The position numbers and the translations under genes are program-made. 33,112 nt of DNA from contig JAOAGV010000007.1 of assembly GCA_026415575.1 (NCBI GenBank), positions 6,478 to 39,589 of the forward strand, read 5' to 3'. Below the pieces are notes generated by a model. It was not told the origin of the DNA. It saw nothing but the letters and a program-made list of their open reading frames with translations, and searched no databases. Positions 15,206 to 23,104 of this stretch are shown piece after piece. Each line of letters opens with the position of its first letter. Within the stretch, counting starts at the first letter, position 1. The DNA is from Candidatus Sumerlaeia bacterium (lineage in GTDB: Bacteria > Sumerlaeota > Sumerlaeia > JADFCW01).

Positions 15206-16003
15206 TCACTTCGCCACGATGCGAACGGTGGCGATTTTCCAGCCGTCGGGGGTTTTGGACAGGGTGTAATGTTCGCGGCGGCGGTTGCGGCGCGTGCCGT
15301 AGGTGTCCTCGCGCTCGACCAGCACATGGGCGGTTGCGCCGTTGATCTTTTCCTCGATGACCGAGGCCAGACGCTGGCGATGGGGCGTCGCACCCTCTTC
15401 GGCGTAAGCTTGCTGTCGGCGCAGAATGTATTCGTCGCGCGGGATGCCGCCGTGCATGGGGGTGGAGAGGCAGGCGAACTCGTCGCCGAAATTGCGGGAG
15501 TTCCATGCCTCAATAAAGCAGCGGACAATTTCGCGGGGCGTGGCGCTGGCCAGCGAAGCACGGGGGACTTTGGCGGCTCCGTTTGCGGCTTTTGGGCCGC
15601 CATCGCCGGTATGGCTGGAAACGTATTCCTTGCGGCGAAGGACGTATTCGACGCGGCCGAGCAGGGCCAGCGGCTCGAAGGGTTTGCTGATAAAGTCCTC
15701 GGCGCCCAGCCCGGCGCGCCAGAACTCTTCAGGCTTGTCCGATTTCTCGCCGATGGCCGAAAGAACGATGACGGGAATGTCCTTCAATTCCGGCTCTTCG
15801 CGCATGCGCCGGACCAGTTCAAGGCCCGACACGCGCGGCATCATCAGGTCGAGAATGATCAAGTCGGGCCTGACCGACTGAATCAGACGCAGGCCGTCCT
15901 CGCCGTCGCAGGCCGACTGCACCTCGTAGCCGCGGCTTTTGAGCGTGGCTTTGACCAAGGCAACAATGTCAGGGTCGTCGTCTATCACTACGATGCGCGA
16001 CAT
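15206..16003 (-). CDS. Response regulator receiver domain fused to NTF2-like domain
   Basis: This 265-residue protein has an N-terminal CheY-like receiver: acidic pocket D8-D10, phosphoacceptor D52 in IILDLMMPR, switch S82 in VIVLSAIGE and K107 in FISKPFEP. A linker rich in Ala, Gly and Lys (about 128-150) leads to a second domain at about 155-265. Its layout (PREIVRCFIEAWNSRNF, then several strands ending WKIATVRI) is that of the SnoaL/NTF2-like cone fold. There is no DNA-binding, GGDEF, HD or kinase output domain. The receiver should be phosphorylated by a sensor kinase located elsewhere; the second domain may bind a ligand or mediate dimerisation. It is transcribed from a near-consensus promoter and seems monocistronic. 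The receiver call is certain; the NTF2-like call is by pattern. Confidence 0.87.
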   Translation of the reverse strand: MSRIVVIDDDPDIVALVKATLKSRGYEVQSACDGEDGLRLIQSVRPDLIILDLMMPRVSGLELVRRMREEPELKDIPVIVLSAIGEKSDKPEEFWRAGLGAEDFISKPFEPLALLGRVEYVLRRKEYVSSHTGDGGPKAANGAAKVPRASLASATPREIVRCFIEAWNSRNFGDEFACLSTPMHGGIPRDEYILRRQQAYAEEGATPHRQRLASVIEEKINGATAHVLVEREDTYGTRRNRRREHYTLSKTPDGWKIATVRIVAK

Positions 16004-16116
16004 GAAGGGGAATGTCCTTTCTCTGCGGGCGGTACTGATGAGATCGTTTGCTTTCGAGTTTCTGTATGGCGCTGGTGCCCTCCCGCGCCGGCGCGCAGTT
16101 TCTTTTTCCTTTGTTC

Positions 16117-16145
16117 TTTATAAACCGCGTTGCATCAATTGTCAA
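16117..16145 (-). promoter_or_regulatory. Near-consensus sigma70-type promoter of the response regulator
   Basis: On the minus strand TTGACA (16145-16140) is followed by exactly 17 bases and TATAAA (16122-16117). This is the best housekeeping promoter I find in the window. Transcription would start near 16110, leaving a leader of about 105 bases that includes the GC-rich self-complementary stretch GCGCGCCGGCGCG (16085-16097). Confidence 0.75.
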
Positions 16146-16164
16146 CTTTGCCGCCTGTTTTGCC

Positions 16165-16184
16165 GGACGCACAAGAAAGCGTCC
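16165..16184 (-). other. Stem-loop downstream of carD
   Basis: GGACGC and GCGTCC form a perfect 6-base stem around an 8-base loop, 66 bases after the carD stop and just upstream of the response regulator -35 box. There is no T-run, so termination is uncertain; a 3' stabilising stem is equally possible. Confidence 0.35.
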
Positions 16185-16249
16185 TGCGAAACCCGCCGGT
16201 CCGCAAGCGCCGTTTCTGCAATCCCTTCCGTGGTGTTGTGGGAATCCGT

Positions 16250-16780
16250 TCAGACGGGTTTTTTGGCTTTGGCGCGTTCTTTTTGGAGTTTCTTCTTATA
16301 CATTTGGCGCAGACTTTCGTTGATTTGTTCAGAGATCGAGGTTTTCGACGCGCCTTTGATGTAAGTGATTTCGTCCACGAGAAACTTTTTGGCCTGCTCC
16401 ATGATTTCGCGCTCTTTGCCCTTGAGTTCGTCGGATTGTTCGAGGGTGTAAAGTTCGCGGAGCAATTTGGTGATGCGGACGGGGTCGCCGCTTTTCATGA
16501 TCTCGCGGTAGCCCATATACTGCATCTTGGCGTCTTCGCGGCTGGGCGAGACGGGCACTTTGAGCAAATTGACGATTTTGCGGACTTCTTCTTTGGTCAT
16601 GGGCTTGCGGATGCCGCGTTTTTCTACCTGGTCGCGCGGCACGAGGACCTTGGCGTTGCCGGCCTCAAAAATATAAAAATCCGAGACCTTGCCGTCAATG
16701 GTCATACGCTTGACCCCGGCAATTGTGCAAATGCCGAGCGTGGGTTCGACCACGGTCTCTCCGATTTTGAATTTCAACAT
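16250..16780 (-). CDS. carD: CarD-family transcription regulator
   Basis: This protein of about 176 residues starts with the CarD/TRCF RNA polymerase-interacting domain (FKIGETVVEPTLGICTIAGVKRM, then FYIFEAGNAKVLVPRDQVEKRGIRKP). A helical C-terminal domain follows (PVSPSREDAKMQYMGYREIMKSGDPVRITKLLRELY) and a Lys-rich tail. CarD binds the RNA polymerase beta subunit and stabilises open promoter complexes, especially at rRNA promoters. Two ATGs are in frame: at 16786 the ribosome site abuts the codon, whereas AAAGGA stands 6 bases before the ATG at 16780, so the latter is chosen. Length is typical. The gene lies downstream of rsfS on the same strand, separated by 141 bases with hairpins. Confidence 0.93.
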   Translation of the reverse strand: MLKFKIGETVVEPTLGICTIAGVKRMTIDGKVSDFYIFEAGNAKVLVPRDQVEKRGIRKPMTKEEVRKIVNLLKVPVSPSREDAKMQYMGYREIMKSGDPVRITKLLRELYTLEQSDELKGKEREIMEQAKKFLVDEITYIKGASKTSISEQINESLRQMYKKKLQKERAKAKKPV

Positions 16781-16786
16781 TCTCAT

Positions 16787-16792
16787 TCCTTT
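16787..16792 (-). promoter_or_regulatory. Ribosome binding site deciding the carD start
   Basis: AAAGGA directly touches the ATG at 16786, which is too close for initiation, but lies 6 bases before the ATG at 16780. Confidence 0.7.
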
Positions 16793-16834
16793 CGTTTATG
16801 CAGGGTAACTGACGCGGTCCCAGAATGCTGTACC

Positions 16835-16862
16835 TTCCCACAAAAACAGACCTTTTTGGGAA
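16835..16862 (-). terminator. Possible terminator or attenuator between rsfS and carD
   Basis: On the minus strand, TTCCC plus a run of five A pairs with a run of five T plus GGGAA (10 base pairs, 2-base bulge) around a six-base loop. The T-run lies inside the stem rather than after it, so the terminator call is uncertain. Next to it GACTCTCGCG is repeated in tandem (16864-16873 and 16877-16886). Confidence 0.35.
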
Positions 16863-16921
16863 AGACTCTCGCGGGCGACTCTCGCGTCGCTTTCAAGCCT
16901 ATCCAAACCCTTTCGGACGCG

Positions 16922-17320
16922 TCAAGAGCGGATTTCGATTTTTTTTCGTGCCGCCGGACGTTTCGCCCGCCGCCATTCCACCGGCTTGCCGTCGCCCCAC
17001 AGCCGTTCGAGATTGTAGTATCGCCGGCTCTCGTCCGTGAAAATGTGGGCGACCACATCGCCGTAGTCCAGCACCGCCCAGCCGGTGTCGTTGACACCCT
17101 CGACCGAAAGAGGGCGGATTCCTCTCTGGCGCAGGGTCTCCTCGACTTTGTGAGCCACCGCGCGCAGGTGAATTCGGCTGGTGCCCGTGCACAGCACAAT
17201 GACATCGGTGAACGAACAAATCCGTTTGACATCGAGGACCACAATATCGGTGGCCTTCATCTCGTCGCCTATCCGGGCGATCCGGCGTGCCTTTTCTCTG
17301 GCGGAAAGGATGGGCAGCAC
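16922..17320 (-). CDS. rsfS: Ribosomal silencing factor RsfS
   Basis: This protein of about 132 residues matches RsfS (formerly YbeB/iojap). Typical stretches are ATDIVVLDVKRICSFTDVIVLCTGTSRIHLRAVAHKVEE and a C-terminal GWAVLDYGDVVAHIFTDESRRYYNLERLWGD, quoted here only as landmarks in two parts of the protein. RsfS binds ribosomal protein uL14 and blocks subunit joining when nutrients are scarce. The start is unsettled: the GTG at 17320 abuts a G-rich AAGGGG, and the frame is open further upstream into the yqeK region. The yqeK stop is 56 bases before this GTG, the usual yqeK-rsfS order, so the two are probably co-transcribed. nadD, often the first gene of this cluster, is absent. Confidence 0.93.
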   Translation of the reverse strand: MLPILSAREKARRIARIGDEMKATDIVVLDVKRICSFTDVIVLCTGTSRIHLRAVAHKVEETLRQRGIRPLSVEGVNDTGWAVLDYGDVVAHIFTDESRRYYNLERLWGDGKPVEWRRAKRPAARKKIEIRS

Positions 17321-17376
17321 CCCCTTTTTGGTGTCGGAAACCGCAACAGGGCGGCGGTTACGCGCACCCTTGCACC

Positions 17377-17958
17377 CTATACGGTTCCTCCCGCGTCGGC
17401 CAGGGCGCGCAATGCCCGCGGATGAACGGGTCGGCCCTGGCTGAAGATATGTCGAATTTTGTTTTCAAGCGACTGCCGAAACGCAGCGTCCAAATTCTCT
17501 TCGGCCAGCTGCCTCAATTCATTCAGACCCTCGAACCGGCGCGTCGGTTCGAGGTAATCGGCCAAAAAAATGATCTTGTCCAGACGCGACATGGCTGCAT
17601 CGCCCGTCGAATGAATCAAAATGGCGCGAAGAATCCCTTCATCGGTGATTCCATAATCGCGCGCGGCGATTTCCGCCGACAATCTCGCATGCCAAATCTT
17701 CGGGAACGGCCTCTCGTCGGGCGGCAGCTCGAGCCCCCGCCGGCGCGCCTCCGCCTCGATCTGCGCCACGTCGGGCAGCCGCCCGCAGTCGTGCAACAGG
17801 CCGGCTGTTGCGGCGCGGCCGATGTCCTCGCCATACCGCCGGGCCAGCACGACCGCATAGTGCATGGCGCCCAGCACATGAAGGAACCGCTTGTTTCCTA
17901 TGGAATCCCGAAGGACGGGCAGGATGGCGTCACACTGGGAATACGGAAGGCTGTTCAA
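17377..17958 (-). CDS. yqeK: HD-domain diadenosine tetraphosphatase YqeK
   Basis: This HD-superfamily hydrolase matches YqeK, which splits Ap4A symmetrically. Counting from an upstream GTG at 17991, metal ligands are H38 (RFLHVLGA), H67 and D68 (LLHDCGR), H101 (KIWHARL), H127 (LIHSTGD) and D145 in the LDKIIFLADYLEP landmark. That GTG has no good ribosome site. A TTG at 17958, twelve codons on, has GAGGA exactly 8 bases upstream, and its N-terminal length agrees better with the family, so I take it as the start (about 193 residues). rsfS follows, an arrangement shared by many bacteria. The C-terminal residues are ordinary. Confidence 0.88.
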   Translation of the reverse strand: MNSLPYSQCDAILPVLRDSIGNKRFLHVLGAMHYAVVLARRYGEDIGRAATAGLLHDCGRLPDVAQIEAEARRRGLELPPDERPFPKIWHARLSAEIAARDYGITDEGILRAILIHSTGDAAMSRLDKIIFLADYLEPTRRFEGLNELRQLAEENLDAAFRQSLENKIRHIFSQGRPVHPRALRALADAGGTV

Positions 17959-17966
17959 TCGTTTTA

Positions 17967-17971
17967 TCCTC
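17967..17971 (-). promoter_or_regulatory. Ribosome binding site supporting a TTG start for yqeK
   Basis: GAGGA is followed by TAAAACGA and then TTG. The AGGATAAAAC string also occurs just before the ATG of the secreted protein at 1330, where it clearly serves as a ribosome site. Confidence 0.55.
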
Positions 17972-18120
17972 GCTGCGGTTCGTCGCTTCACGTCGAGGCA
18001 GACCCTATCCCCGTGCCATTTTCACTTCAAGCGCAATCGAACAGGTTTATCTGAGACCGACTGTAATCGAAGAAACGCTTTGGAATTTGGCGCCTTTGCG
18101 CGGGGCAAGGTCGCGAAGGA

Positions 18121-19179
18121 TCAGGAGCCGAAGTTGCGCACCACCTCGCGCGCCACATCGAGCGTGGAATTGTTGCCGCCGAGGTCATAGGTGCGAACCC
18201 TGCCGTCGGCCAGCGTCTTGGCAATCGCGCGTTCAAGCCGCGCGGCCGCGGCTTCTTCGCCCAGCCATTCGAGCATCATTCGAGCGGAGATCAGGGTCGC
18301 CATCGGATTGACTTTGTATTGGCCGGCGTATTTCGGGGCCGACCCGTGGGTGGGCTCGAACAGCGCGTAGGAGTCGCCGATATTGGCACTGGCGGCAAAG
18401 CCAAGCCCGCCGACCAACTGCGCAGCCTCGTCGCTGAGAATGTCGCCGAACAGGTTGGTCGTTACCAGCACGCGATAAAGTTGCGGCTGCTTGATCAGCC
18501 ACATGGCCATTGCGTCCACGTTGGGTTCCTGCAACTCAATGCCGGGGAATTCTTTGGCCACGGCCCGCGCTTCTTCGAGAAACATCCCGCAGGTCTCCCG
18601 CACTACGTTGGCCTTGTGGACCGCGGCGACCGACGGGATTCCTTTGCGCTGCGCATACTCGAACGCCGCGCGGACAATCCGCCGGCACCCCCGCCGCGTG
18701 AACACCCGCAGCGAGCCGGCTATCTCCTGTCCGCGAAAGCGCTCGAGGCCCGGATGGAGATTGAACATTTCCTCCGGCAGCGATTTCCACTCCACTCCGC
18801 TGTAGAGGTCCTCGGTGTTTTCGCGAAAGATCACCAGATCAATGTCGTCGCGATAATTCAGCGGCACGCCGGCGTATGCCTTGCACGGCCGTACGTTGGC
18901 GTATAGGTCGAACTTCTGGCGGATTTGCAAGATGGCGCTCTTGAAACCCGGAATGCCGGGTTTGGATGTAATTGCGCCGAACAGGCAGCACCGGCTGGAT
19001 TCCAGCGCCTTCCATGTGGCCGGCGGCACCGTGTTCTGATACTTCTCCCAGCAACACCATCCGGCTTCGGCGTCCACCCATTCGATGTCGAGGTGGAGGG
19101 CGTCGAGAACAATGGTTGCGGCTTCCATGACGTCGTGGCCGACGCCGTCGCCGGGAATTCGACAAATTCGGTAAGTCAT
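18121..19179 (-). CDS. NAD-type isocitrate/isopropylmalate dehydrogenase family enzyme
   Basis: This 352-residue beta-decarboxylating dehydrogenase has the family landmarks IPGDGVG (8-14), the substrate arginines in IRQKFDLYANVRP (R87, R97), IFRENTEDLYSGVE (117-130), catalytic K189 in HKAN, and metal ligands D222, D246 and D250 (TNLFGDILSDEAAQLVGGLG). ENTEDLYSG favours isocitrate or homoisocitrate dehydrogenase over LeuB. EPTHGSAPKYAGQYKVNP is the cofactor loop; its pattern suggests NAD rather than NADP. The likely role is oxidative decarboxylation of isocitrate in the TCA cycle. AAAGGAG stands 6 bases before the ATG. It sits 162 bases after the sulfatase gene on the same strand; the functions look unrelated. 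Confidence 0.9.
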   Translation of the reverse strand: MTYRICRIPGDGVGHDVMEAATIVLDALHLDIEWVDAEAGWCCWEKYQNTVPPATWKALESSRCCLFGAITSKPGIPGFKSAILQIRQKFDLYANVRPCKAYAGVPLNYRDDIDLVIFRENTEDLYSGVEWKSLPEEMFNLHPGLERFRGQEIAGSLRVFTRRGCRRIVRAAFEYAQRKGIPSVAAVHKANVVRETCGMFLEEARAVAKEFPGIELQEPNVDAMAMWLIKQPQLYRVLVTTNLFGDILSDEAAQLVGGLGFAASANIGDSYALFEPTHGSAPKYAGQYKVNPMATLISARMMLEWLGEEAAAARLERAIAKTLADGRVRTYDLGGNNSTLDVAREVVRNFGS

Positions 19180-19263
19180 AAGGCTCCTTTCTTCGAATGG
19201 GTCATTGACTTTTAGAGTTTTGGCCTTTGGCTTTGGATTGAAGAAACGGGCCGTATTAGTTTT

Positions 19264-19290
19264 GGCCGCGAAAAGGAGTATAGGGCGGCC
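19264..19290. other. Stem-loop between sulfatase and dehydrogenase genes
   Basis: GGCCGC (19264-19269) and GCGGCC (19285-19290) form a perfect 6-base stem with a 15-base loop. It lies 52 bases after the sulfatase stop. No T-run follows on the minus strand, so it may only mark the end of the sulfatase message. Confidence 0.35.
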
Positions 19291-19341
19291 TTTCCGAGCA
19301 CCGGACGCATGGAAAGAATGCTGGCATGAAGCCGCATCCGG

Positions 19342-20802
19342 TCATTTGGCGGCTTTCTTGGCTCCTTCGCGCTTGGCTTTTTTGGCCTGGCGGAGGGCTT
19401 TGTTGATCGGCATGCCCTCTTCCTTTCCGGCGCCGGCAGGCCCGCCGATGTCGGGCGCATCGGCCTTGGGCAGCCATTTGGCCAGTTCGGCCTTTTTGGC
19501 GGCATACTCGGTATTGTCGGCCAAATTAGTCCACTCGTAAGGGTCTTTGGTCTCGTCGTAGAGTTCCTCGCCGCCGTCGGCGTAGCGGATATAGCGCCAG
19601 CCCTCGGTGCGAACCGTATGATTCTTGAATTTGTAAGTGGTCATGGCAGGCAGTTCCCACGATGCCGAGGGATTTTCCAGCAGCGGCCGGATGCTCTTGC
19701 CCTCGACATGAGAAGGAATGGGAATGCCGCACAGGTCGCACAGCGTGGGATAGATACTCATGAAGTCCACCGTGCGGTCGCAGCGCTGATTGGCCTTGGT
19801 CAGACCGGGGACAACCCAGATATGCGGCGCGCGGGTGGCTTCTTCCCAAAGGGTGAACTTGCGCCAGTGGTGTTTTTCGCCGAGATGCCAGCCGTGGTCG
19901 CTCCAGAAGCAGATGATCGTATTGTCGCGGTAGGGCGACTTGTCAAAGGCGTCGAGAAGCCGCCCGACCATCGCATCGCAGTAAGCGATGGCGGCCAAAT
20001 AGGCTTGGATGGCCTCTTTCCAGCGGCCCGACTTGAGCATGGCGGCATGATCACCTTCGGGGCGGGCCATTTTGAGGCCTGCAGCAGGGAGATCCAGCAG
20101 GTCGTCTTCCTTGTAAGGCGGGAGATTGATATCATTGACTGGGAAGAGATCGTAATACTTTCGCGGTACGTTCCAAGGCATGTGGGGCTTGTGCATGCCG
20201 ATGGCGAGGAAGAACGGCTTGTCGTGTTTTTTCTGGAGGAAATCAATGCCGTATTGGGCGATTTTCCACTCGCGCAGGTCTTCGTCGTTGCAGTCCAGCG
20301 GGGCAAACATGATCCCCCCGACGCCGCGGTCGCCTGTGGGCTGCGGGTCCTTGCCGGCGCTTTCGAGATAATCGTCCCACTCGCTGCGGCGCTCGAACGA
20401 GCCGTGGTAGATTTTTCCTGCGCCGCAAACGGTGTAACCGGCTTTGCGGAACGTTGTGGTGATCGGCTTGTCTTCGGGGATAACGGTTCGCCAGTCGTTG
20501 TTGTTTTCATAGACGCCCGATGTCCACGGCCGCAGGCCCGACATCAGCGCGGCGCGCGAGGGATTGCAGACGGGCGCGGCGCAGTAGCTGCGGGTGAACC
20601 ATACCCCGCGTGCGGCCAGCTTGTCTATGTTGGGGGATTTCGTTTGCGGATTGCGGCCCAGATAGCCAACCCAGTGATTGAGGTCGTCAATGGCAATGAA
20701 CAGCACATTTGGACGCTTCGGCATGTTGGCCCCTTGCGCGGCGCCGACCAGAAGTCCGGCCGCACCCAGCCCGGTGGTTTCGAGAAAACGTCGTCGGTCC
20801 AT
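19342..20802 (-). CDS. Tat-exported sulfatase (family S1, Cys-type)
   Basis: This 486-residue protein starts with a twin-arginine signal (DRRRFLETTG, then a hydrophobic stretch to about residue 24). The alkaline-phosphatase-fold metal ligands D39 and D40 (AIDDLNHW) are followed by the sulfatase signature CNPSRAALMSG with C79 as the formylglycine precursor, P81 and R83. K130 and H133 (GAGKIYHG) and the late WSDHGWHLGEK complete the active site. The profile resembles iduronate-2-sulfatase-like members. It would remove sulfate from glycans in the periplasm; the substrate is not evident. Tat export fits an enzyme that needs cytosolic formylglycine formation before export, but no maturation enzyme is in the window. 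The C-terminal 20 residues are Lys/Ala-rich. GGAGGA precedes the ATG by 6 bases. Confidence 0.94.
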   Translation of the reverse strand: MDRRRFLETTGLGAAGLLVGAAQGANMPKRPNVLFIAIDDLNHWVGYLGRNPQTKSPNIDKLAARGVWFTRSYCAAPVCNPSRAALMSGLRPWTSGVYENNNDWRTVIPEDKPITTTFRKAGYTVCGAGKIYHGSFERRSEWDDYLESAGKDPQPTGDRGVGGIMFAPLDCNDEDLREWKIAQYGIDFLQKKHDKPFFLAIGMHKPHMPWNVPRKYYDLFPVNDINLPPYKEDDLLDLPAAGLKMARPEGDHAAMLKSGRWKEAIQAYLAAIAYCDAMVGRLLDAFDKSPYRDNTIICFWSDHGWHLGEKHHWRKFTLWEEATRAPHIWVVPGLTKANQRCDRTVDFMSIYPTLCDLCGIPIPSHVEGKSIRPLLENPSASWELPAMTTYKFKNHTVRTEGWRYIRYADGGEELYDETKDPYEWTNLADNTEYAAKKAELAKWLPKADAPDIGGPAGAGKEEGMPINKALRQAKKAKREGAKKAAK

Positions 20803-21244
20803 GATGTCCTCCGTGAAAAGCTGGTGGTTTGAACAAAACGGTCTTGTAGCGCTTGGAGTCCCGTGATGATTATCTCAGATATCGGTTCGCCTTTTATTTT
20901 GACAAAGGAAAAAGATCGTTTCCCGGATCGAACGATTCATCCATGTCGGATACTTCCGAGAGCACCCCTTTGCCTCAAAAGCAAGCCGGAAAAGATTCTT
21001 CCCTTGCACGTTTGTCGCTCTTGTCCAGTTTCGATTCATTGCCCGTCGAATCCAACCGCCGCTGCAGTTCCGCACGGGCCGAAGAATCCAACAGTTCAGT
21101 TTGACGCGGTATCTGTTCAGATGCAGGCAAAGCCGTCTGAAGACCGCCGATTGCAGACTACCGAAAATATGCTCCCCCCTTTTTTGGTGGGTGTCAAACA
21201 GGAAGCAATCACGGCAGCGATGCGTGCGTCGCGGCCAAACATGT
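20803..21244. other. 442-base intergenic region
   Basis: The region separates the GH27 gene from the sulfatase downstream of it on the minus strand. I see no promoter with both boxes, no clear terminator and no repeat shared with the rest of the window. A run of six C then six T (near 21176-21187) is the only low-complexity feature. The 134-codon minus-strand frame here is Cys- and Arg-rich without family features and is not called. Confidence 0.5.
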
Positions 21245-22858
21245 TCACCGCGCGCGCCACAGTCGCACCATGGCAACACCGTGGCGATTCACGTTGGCGC
21301 TGAAAGAATCTGTGGCGGTGTCCAAGTCCTTCTGCCGCCAAAGGTCGCGCACGCGCTGCGGGCCGCTCAGGCCGAGTTCCTTCCACGACACGGCCATCTC
21401 GCGGGCGGTTTCGGCAAGGTTGAACAGTCCGACCGCCAGCGAGCCGTCTTCGAGCGGTTTGGCCAGCACGAAGTCGTCGTCGGTTTTCCGGATAATCCGC
21501 GCCTGCTTGCCCAGAGGGTCCTGATTGACCTCGATAACCTCGGCGTTGCACAGGACATTCAGCGTGAATTCGTCGAGGCGGTTCATATCGCCGGAGAAGA
21601 ACAGCGGCGCGGCCATCAGGCTCCACATCGCCATGTAGCTATACTGCTCGTTGGGCGTGAGCGATGTCGGCCGCGGCGTGCGGTCCTTGGCGCCCGCTGG
21701 CCCGACAGTGCCGATCAGGATGTAGTCGGGGTCGTTCCATGCGCCCGGTCGCGCGTATTCCCAGTGCTGGGCGTTTTTCATTCCGACCGAGTAGAAACCC
21801 GGCAGCCGCGCGTCTTTCTCCAAGCCGACGTCGCCCGTGGTGCGCCAGCAATGGCCGCCAACCTCGGCGCCCCATTTCCAGACATCGCCGCGCCCATACT
21901 GGCAGAGATTGAACACGAAGTCGCGGTCGAGCTTTTGCAGAATGTTGCTCATCATCTTGTAGGGCCGCTGAAGGGATTCGAGATCGTTGCCGCCGGCCAC
22001 TTGTTGATACGAGCACCAGTCGTATTTCAGGAAGTCGAATCCCCACTCGGCAAACTGTCGGGCGTCCAGTTCCTCGTGCTTGTAAGAGCCCTCGAATTTG
22101 GCGCACGTCAGCGGCCCGGGCGAGGTGTAAATGCCCGCGCGCAGCCCGAGGCTGTGCATGTAATCCACCATTCCCTTGATGTCGGGAAAACGCTTGTTGG
22201 GCAAAATGCGGCCTTGGGCGTCGCGCGGTTCGCCGCCAATCATCGGGTCGGCATCGCCCGGCTTGATCATCCAGCAATCGTCTATGTTAACATATTGATA
22301 GCCGAAGTCGGCCATGCCCGAGGCAACCATGGCATCAGCGGCCTGCCGCATTAGTTGCTCGGTGATTTTGTCATACCAGCAATACCAGTCGTTCCAGCCC
22401 ATGGGGGGCGTAAGGGCAAGCATGTCGCCGACGACGATTTTCAGCGTGCGTGCAGCCTTGCCATGGCGGTTGGTTGCATGCAGGGTGATCATATACTCGC
22501 CGCGCTGTTCGGGGGCGGGGCCGCGCAGGATGCCTTTGGCCGGATCGAGCGCGATGCTCTTGGGCAAGTTGTCGGCGGCAAACTGCATGGGCCGCTGGCC
22601 CGTGCACGGGATGCGATAGATGAACTCATGTCCCGGGCGGACGCCCGCAACCTTCGGCCCGTTGATGCGCGGCTCGGCCGGCGGTTTGGGTGTCAGAAGA
22701 AAAGGTTCTTCCTTCGCGACAGGCGGCGGGACGGGGGCGCCTGCCGACGGGGGCTCGGCACCGCTGGCGCGAGTTAGGCCGTAGGAAGCCCATGCGGCGC
22801 CGCCAAGGCCGGCGAGCGCAATTCGTCGCGCGAATTGTCTTCGGTTTGGATTCGGCAT
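21245..22858 (-). CDS. Tat-exported GH27 alpha-galactosidase with N-terminal Ig-like domain
   Basis: This 537-residue protein starts with a twin-arginine signal (NRRQFARRIALAGLGG; RRxFxxR). A Pro-rich linker (about 35-65) precedes a putative Ig-like domain at about 66-143 (VRPGHEFIYRIPCTGQRPMQF ... ITLHATN in outline). The GH27 barrel begins at TPPMGWNDWYCW (150-161) and continues with YVNIDDCW (189-196). D280 in FLKYDWC is the nucleophile and D343 in WRTTGDV the acid/base, as in GH27 enzymes. The C-terminal beta domain spans about 455-537. It probably releases alpha-galactosyl residues from polysaccharide in the periplasm or at the surface. AAAGGAG stands 8 bases before the ATG. It is divergent from the GT-C-like gene, and the sulfatase lies downstream on the same strand. 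GH27 also includes N-acetylgalactosaminidases. Confidence 0.93.
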   Translation of the reverse strand: MPNPNRRQFARRIALAGLGGAAWASYGLTRASGAEPPSAGAPVPPPVAKEEPFLLTPKPPAEPRINGPKVAGVRPGHEFIYRIPCTGQRPMQFAADNLPKSIALDPAKGILRGPAPEQRGEYMITLHATNRHGKAARTLKIVVGDMLALTPPMGWNDWYCWYDKITEQLMRQAADAMVASGMADFGYQYVNIDDCWMIKPGDADPMIGGEPRDAQGRILPNKRFPDIKGMVDYMHSLGLRAGIYTSPGPLTCAKFEGSYKHEELDARQFAEWGFDFLKYDWCSYQQVAGGNDLESLQRPYKMMSNILQKLDRDFVFNLCQYGRGDVWKWGAEVGGHCWRTTGDVGLEKDARLPGFYSVGMKNAQHWEYARPGAWNDPDYILIGTVGPAGAKDRTPRPTSLTPNEQYSYMAMWSLMAAPLFFSGDMNRLDEFTLNVLCNAEVIEVNQDPLGKQARIIRKTDDDFVLAKPLEDGSLAVGLFNLAETAREMAVSWKELGLSGPQRVRDLWRQKDLDTATDSFSANVNRHGVAMVRLWRAR

Positions 22859-23104
22859 CGGAAACTCCTTTCAAAAAGGTTTCATGCGTGGCTATGATTA
22901 TGCGGCTGCCTCGTTTTTCAAGAACAAACCTTTGGGGTCGAACGCTGCCTGTGGGATAGGGCAAAAGCGCGATGGTGTTGCGCGCGATTAGTTGTTGCCA
23001 GTCCGTGGCCGCGTGCAAATAATCTGCGCCAGCCTTCGCTTGAACGACCGCATTGTTTGGGGTTCGAGCGGAAGGGAAAAAAGACGCCATTTTATGCTTT
23101 GTCC

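Noticed and set aside
17959-17991. GTG start at 17991 for yqeK
   Set aside because: No suitably spaced ribosome site precedes it, whereas GAGGA lies 8 bases before the in-frame TTG at 17958 and the shorter N-terminus fits the family better.
20875-21279. 134-codon minus-strand frame in the gap downstream of GH27
   Set aside because: It overlaps the GH27 3' end, is rich in Cys, Arg and Trp with no family features, and has no fitting ribosome site.
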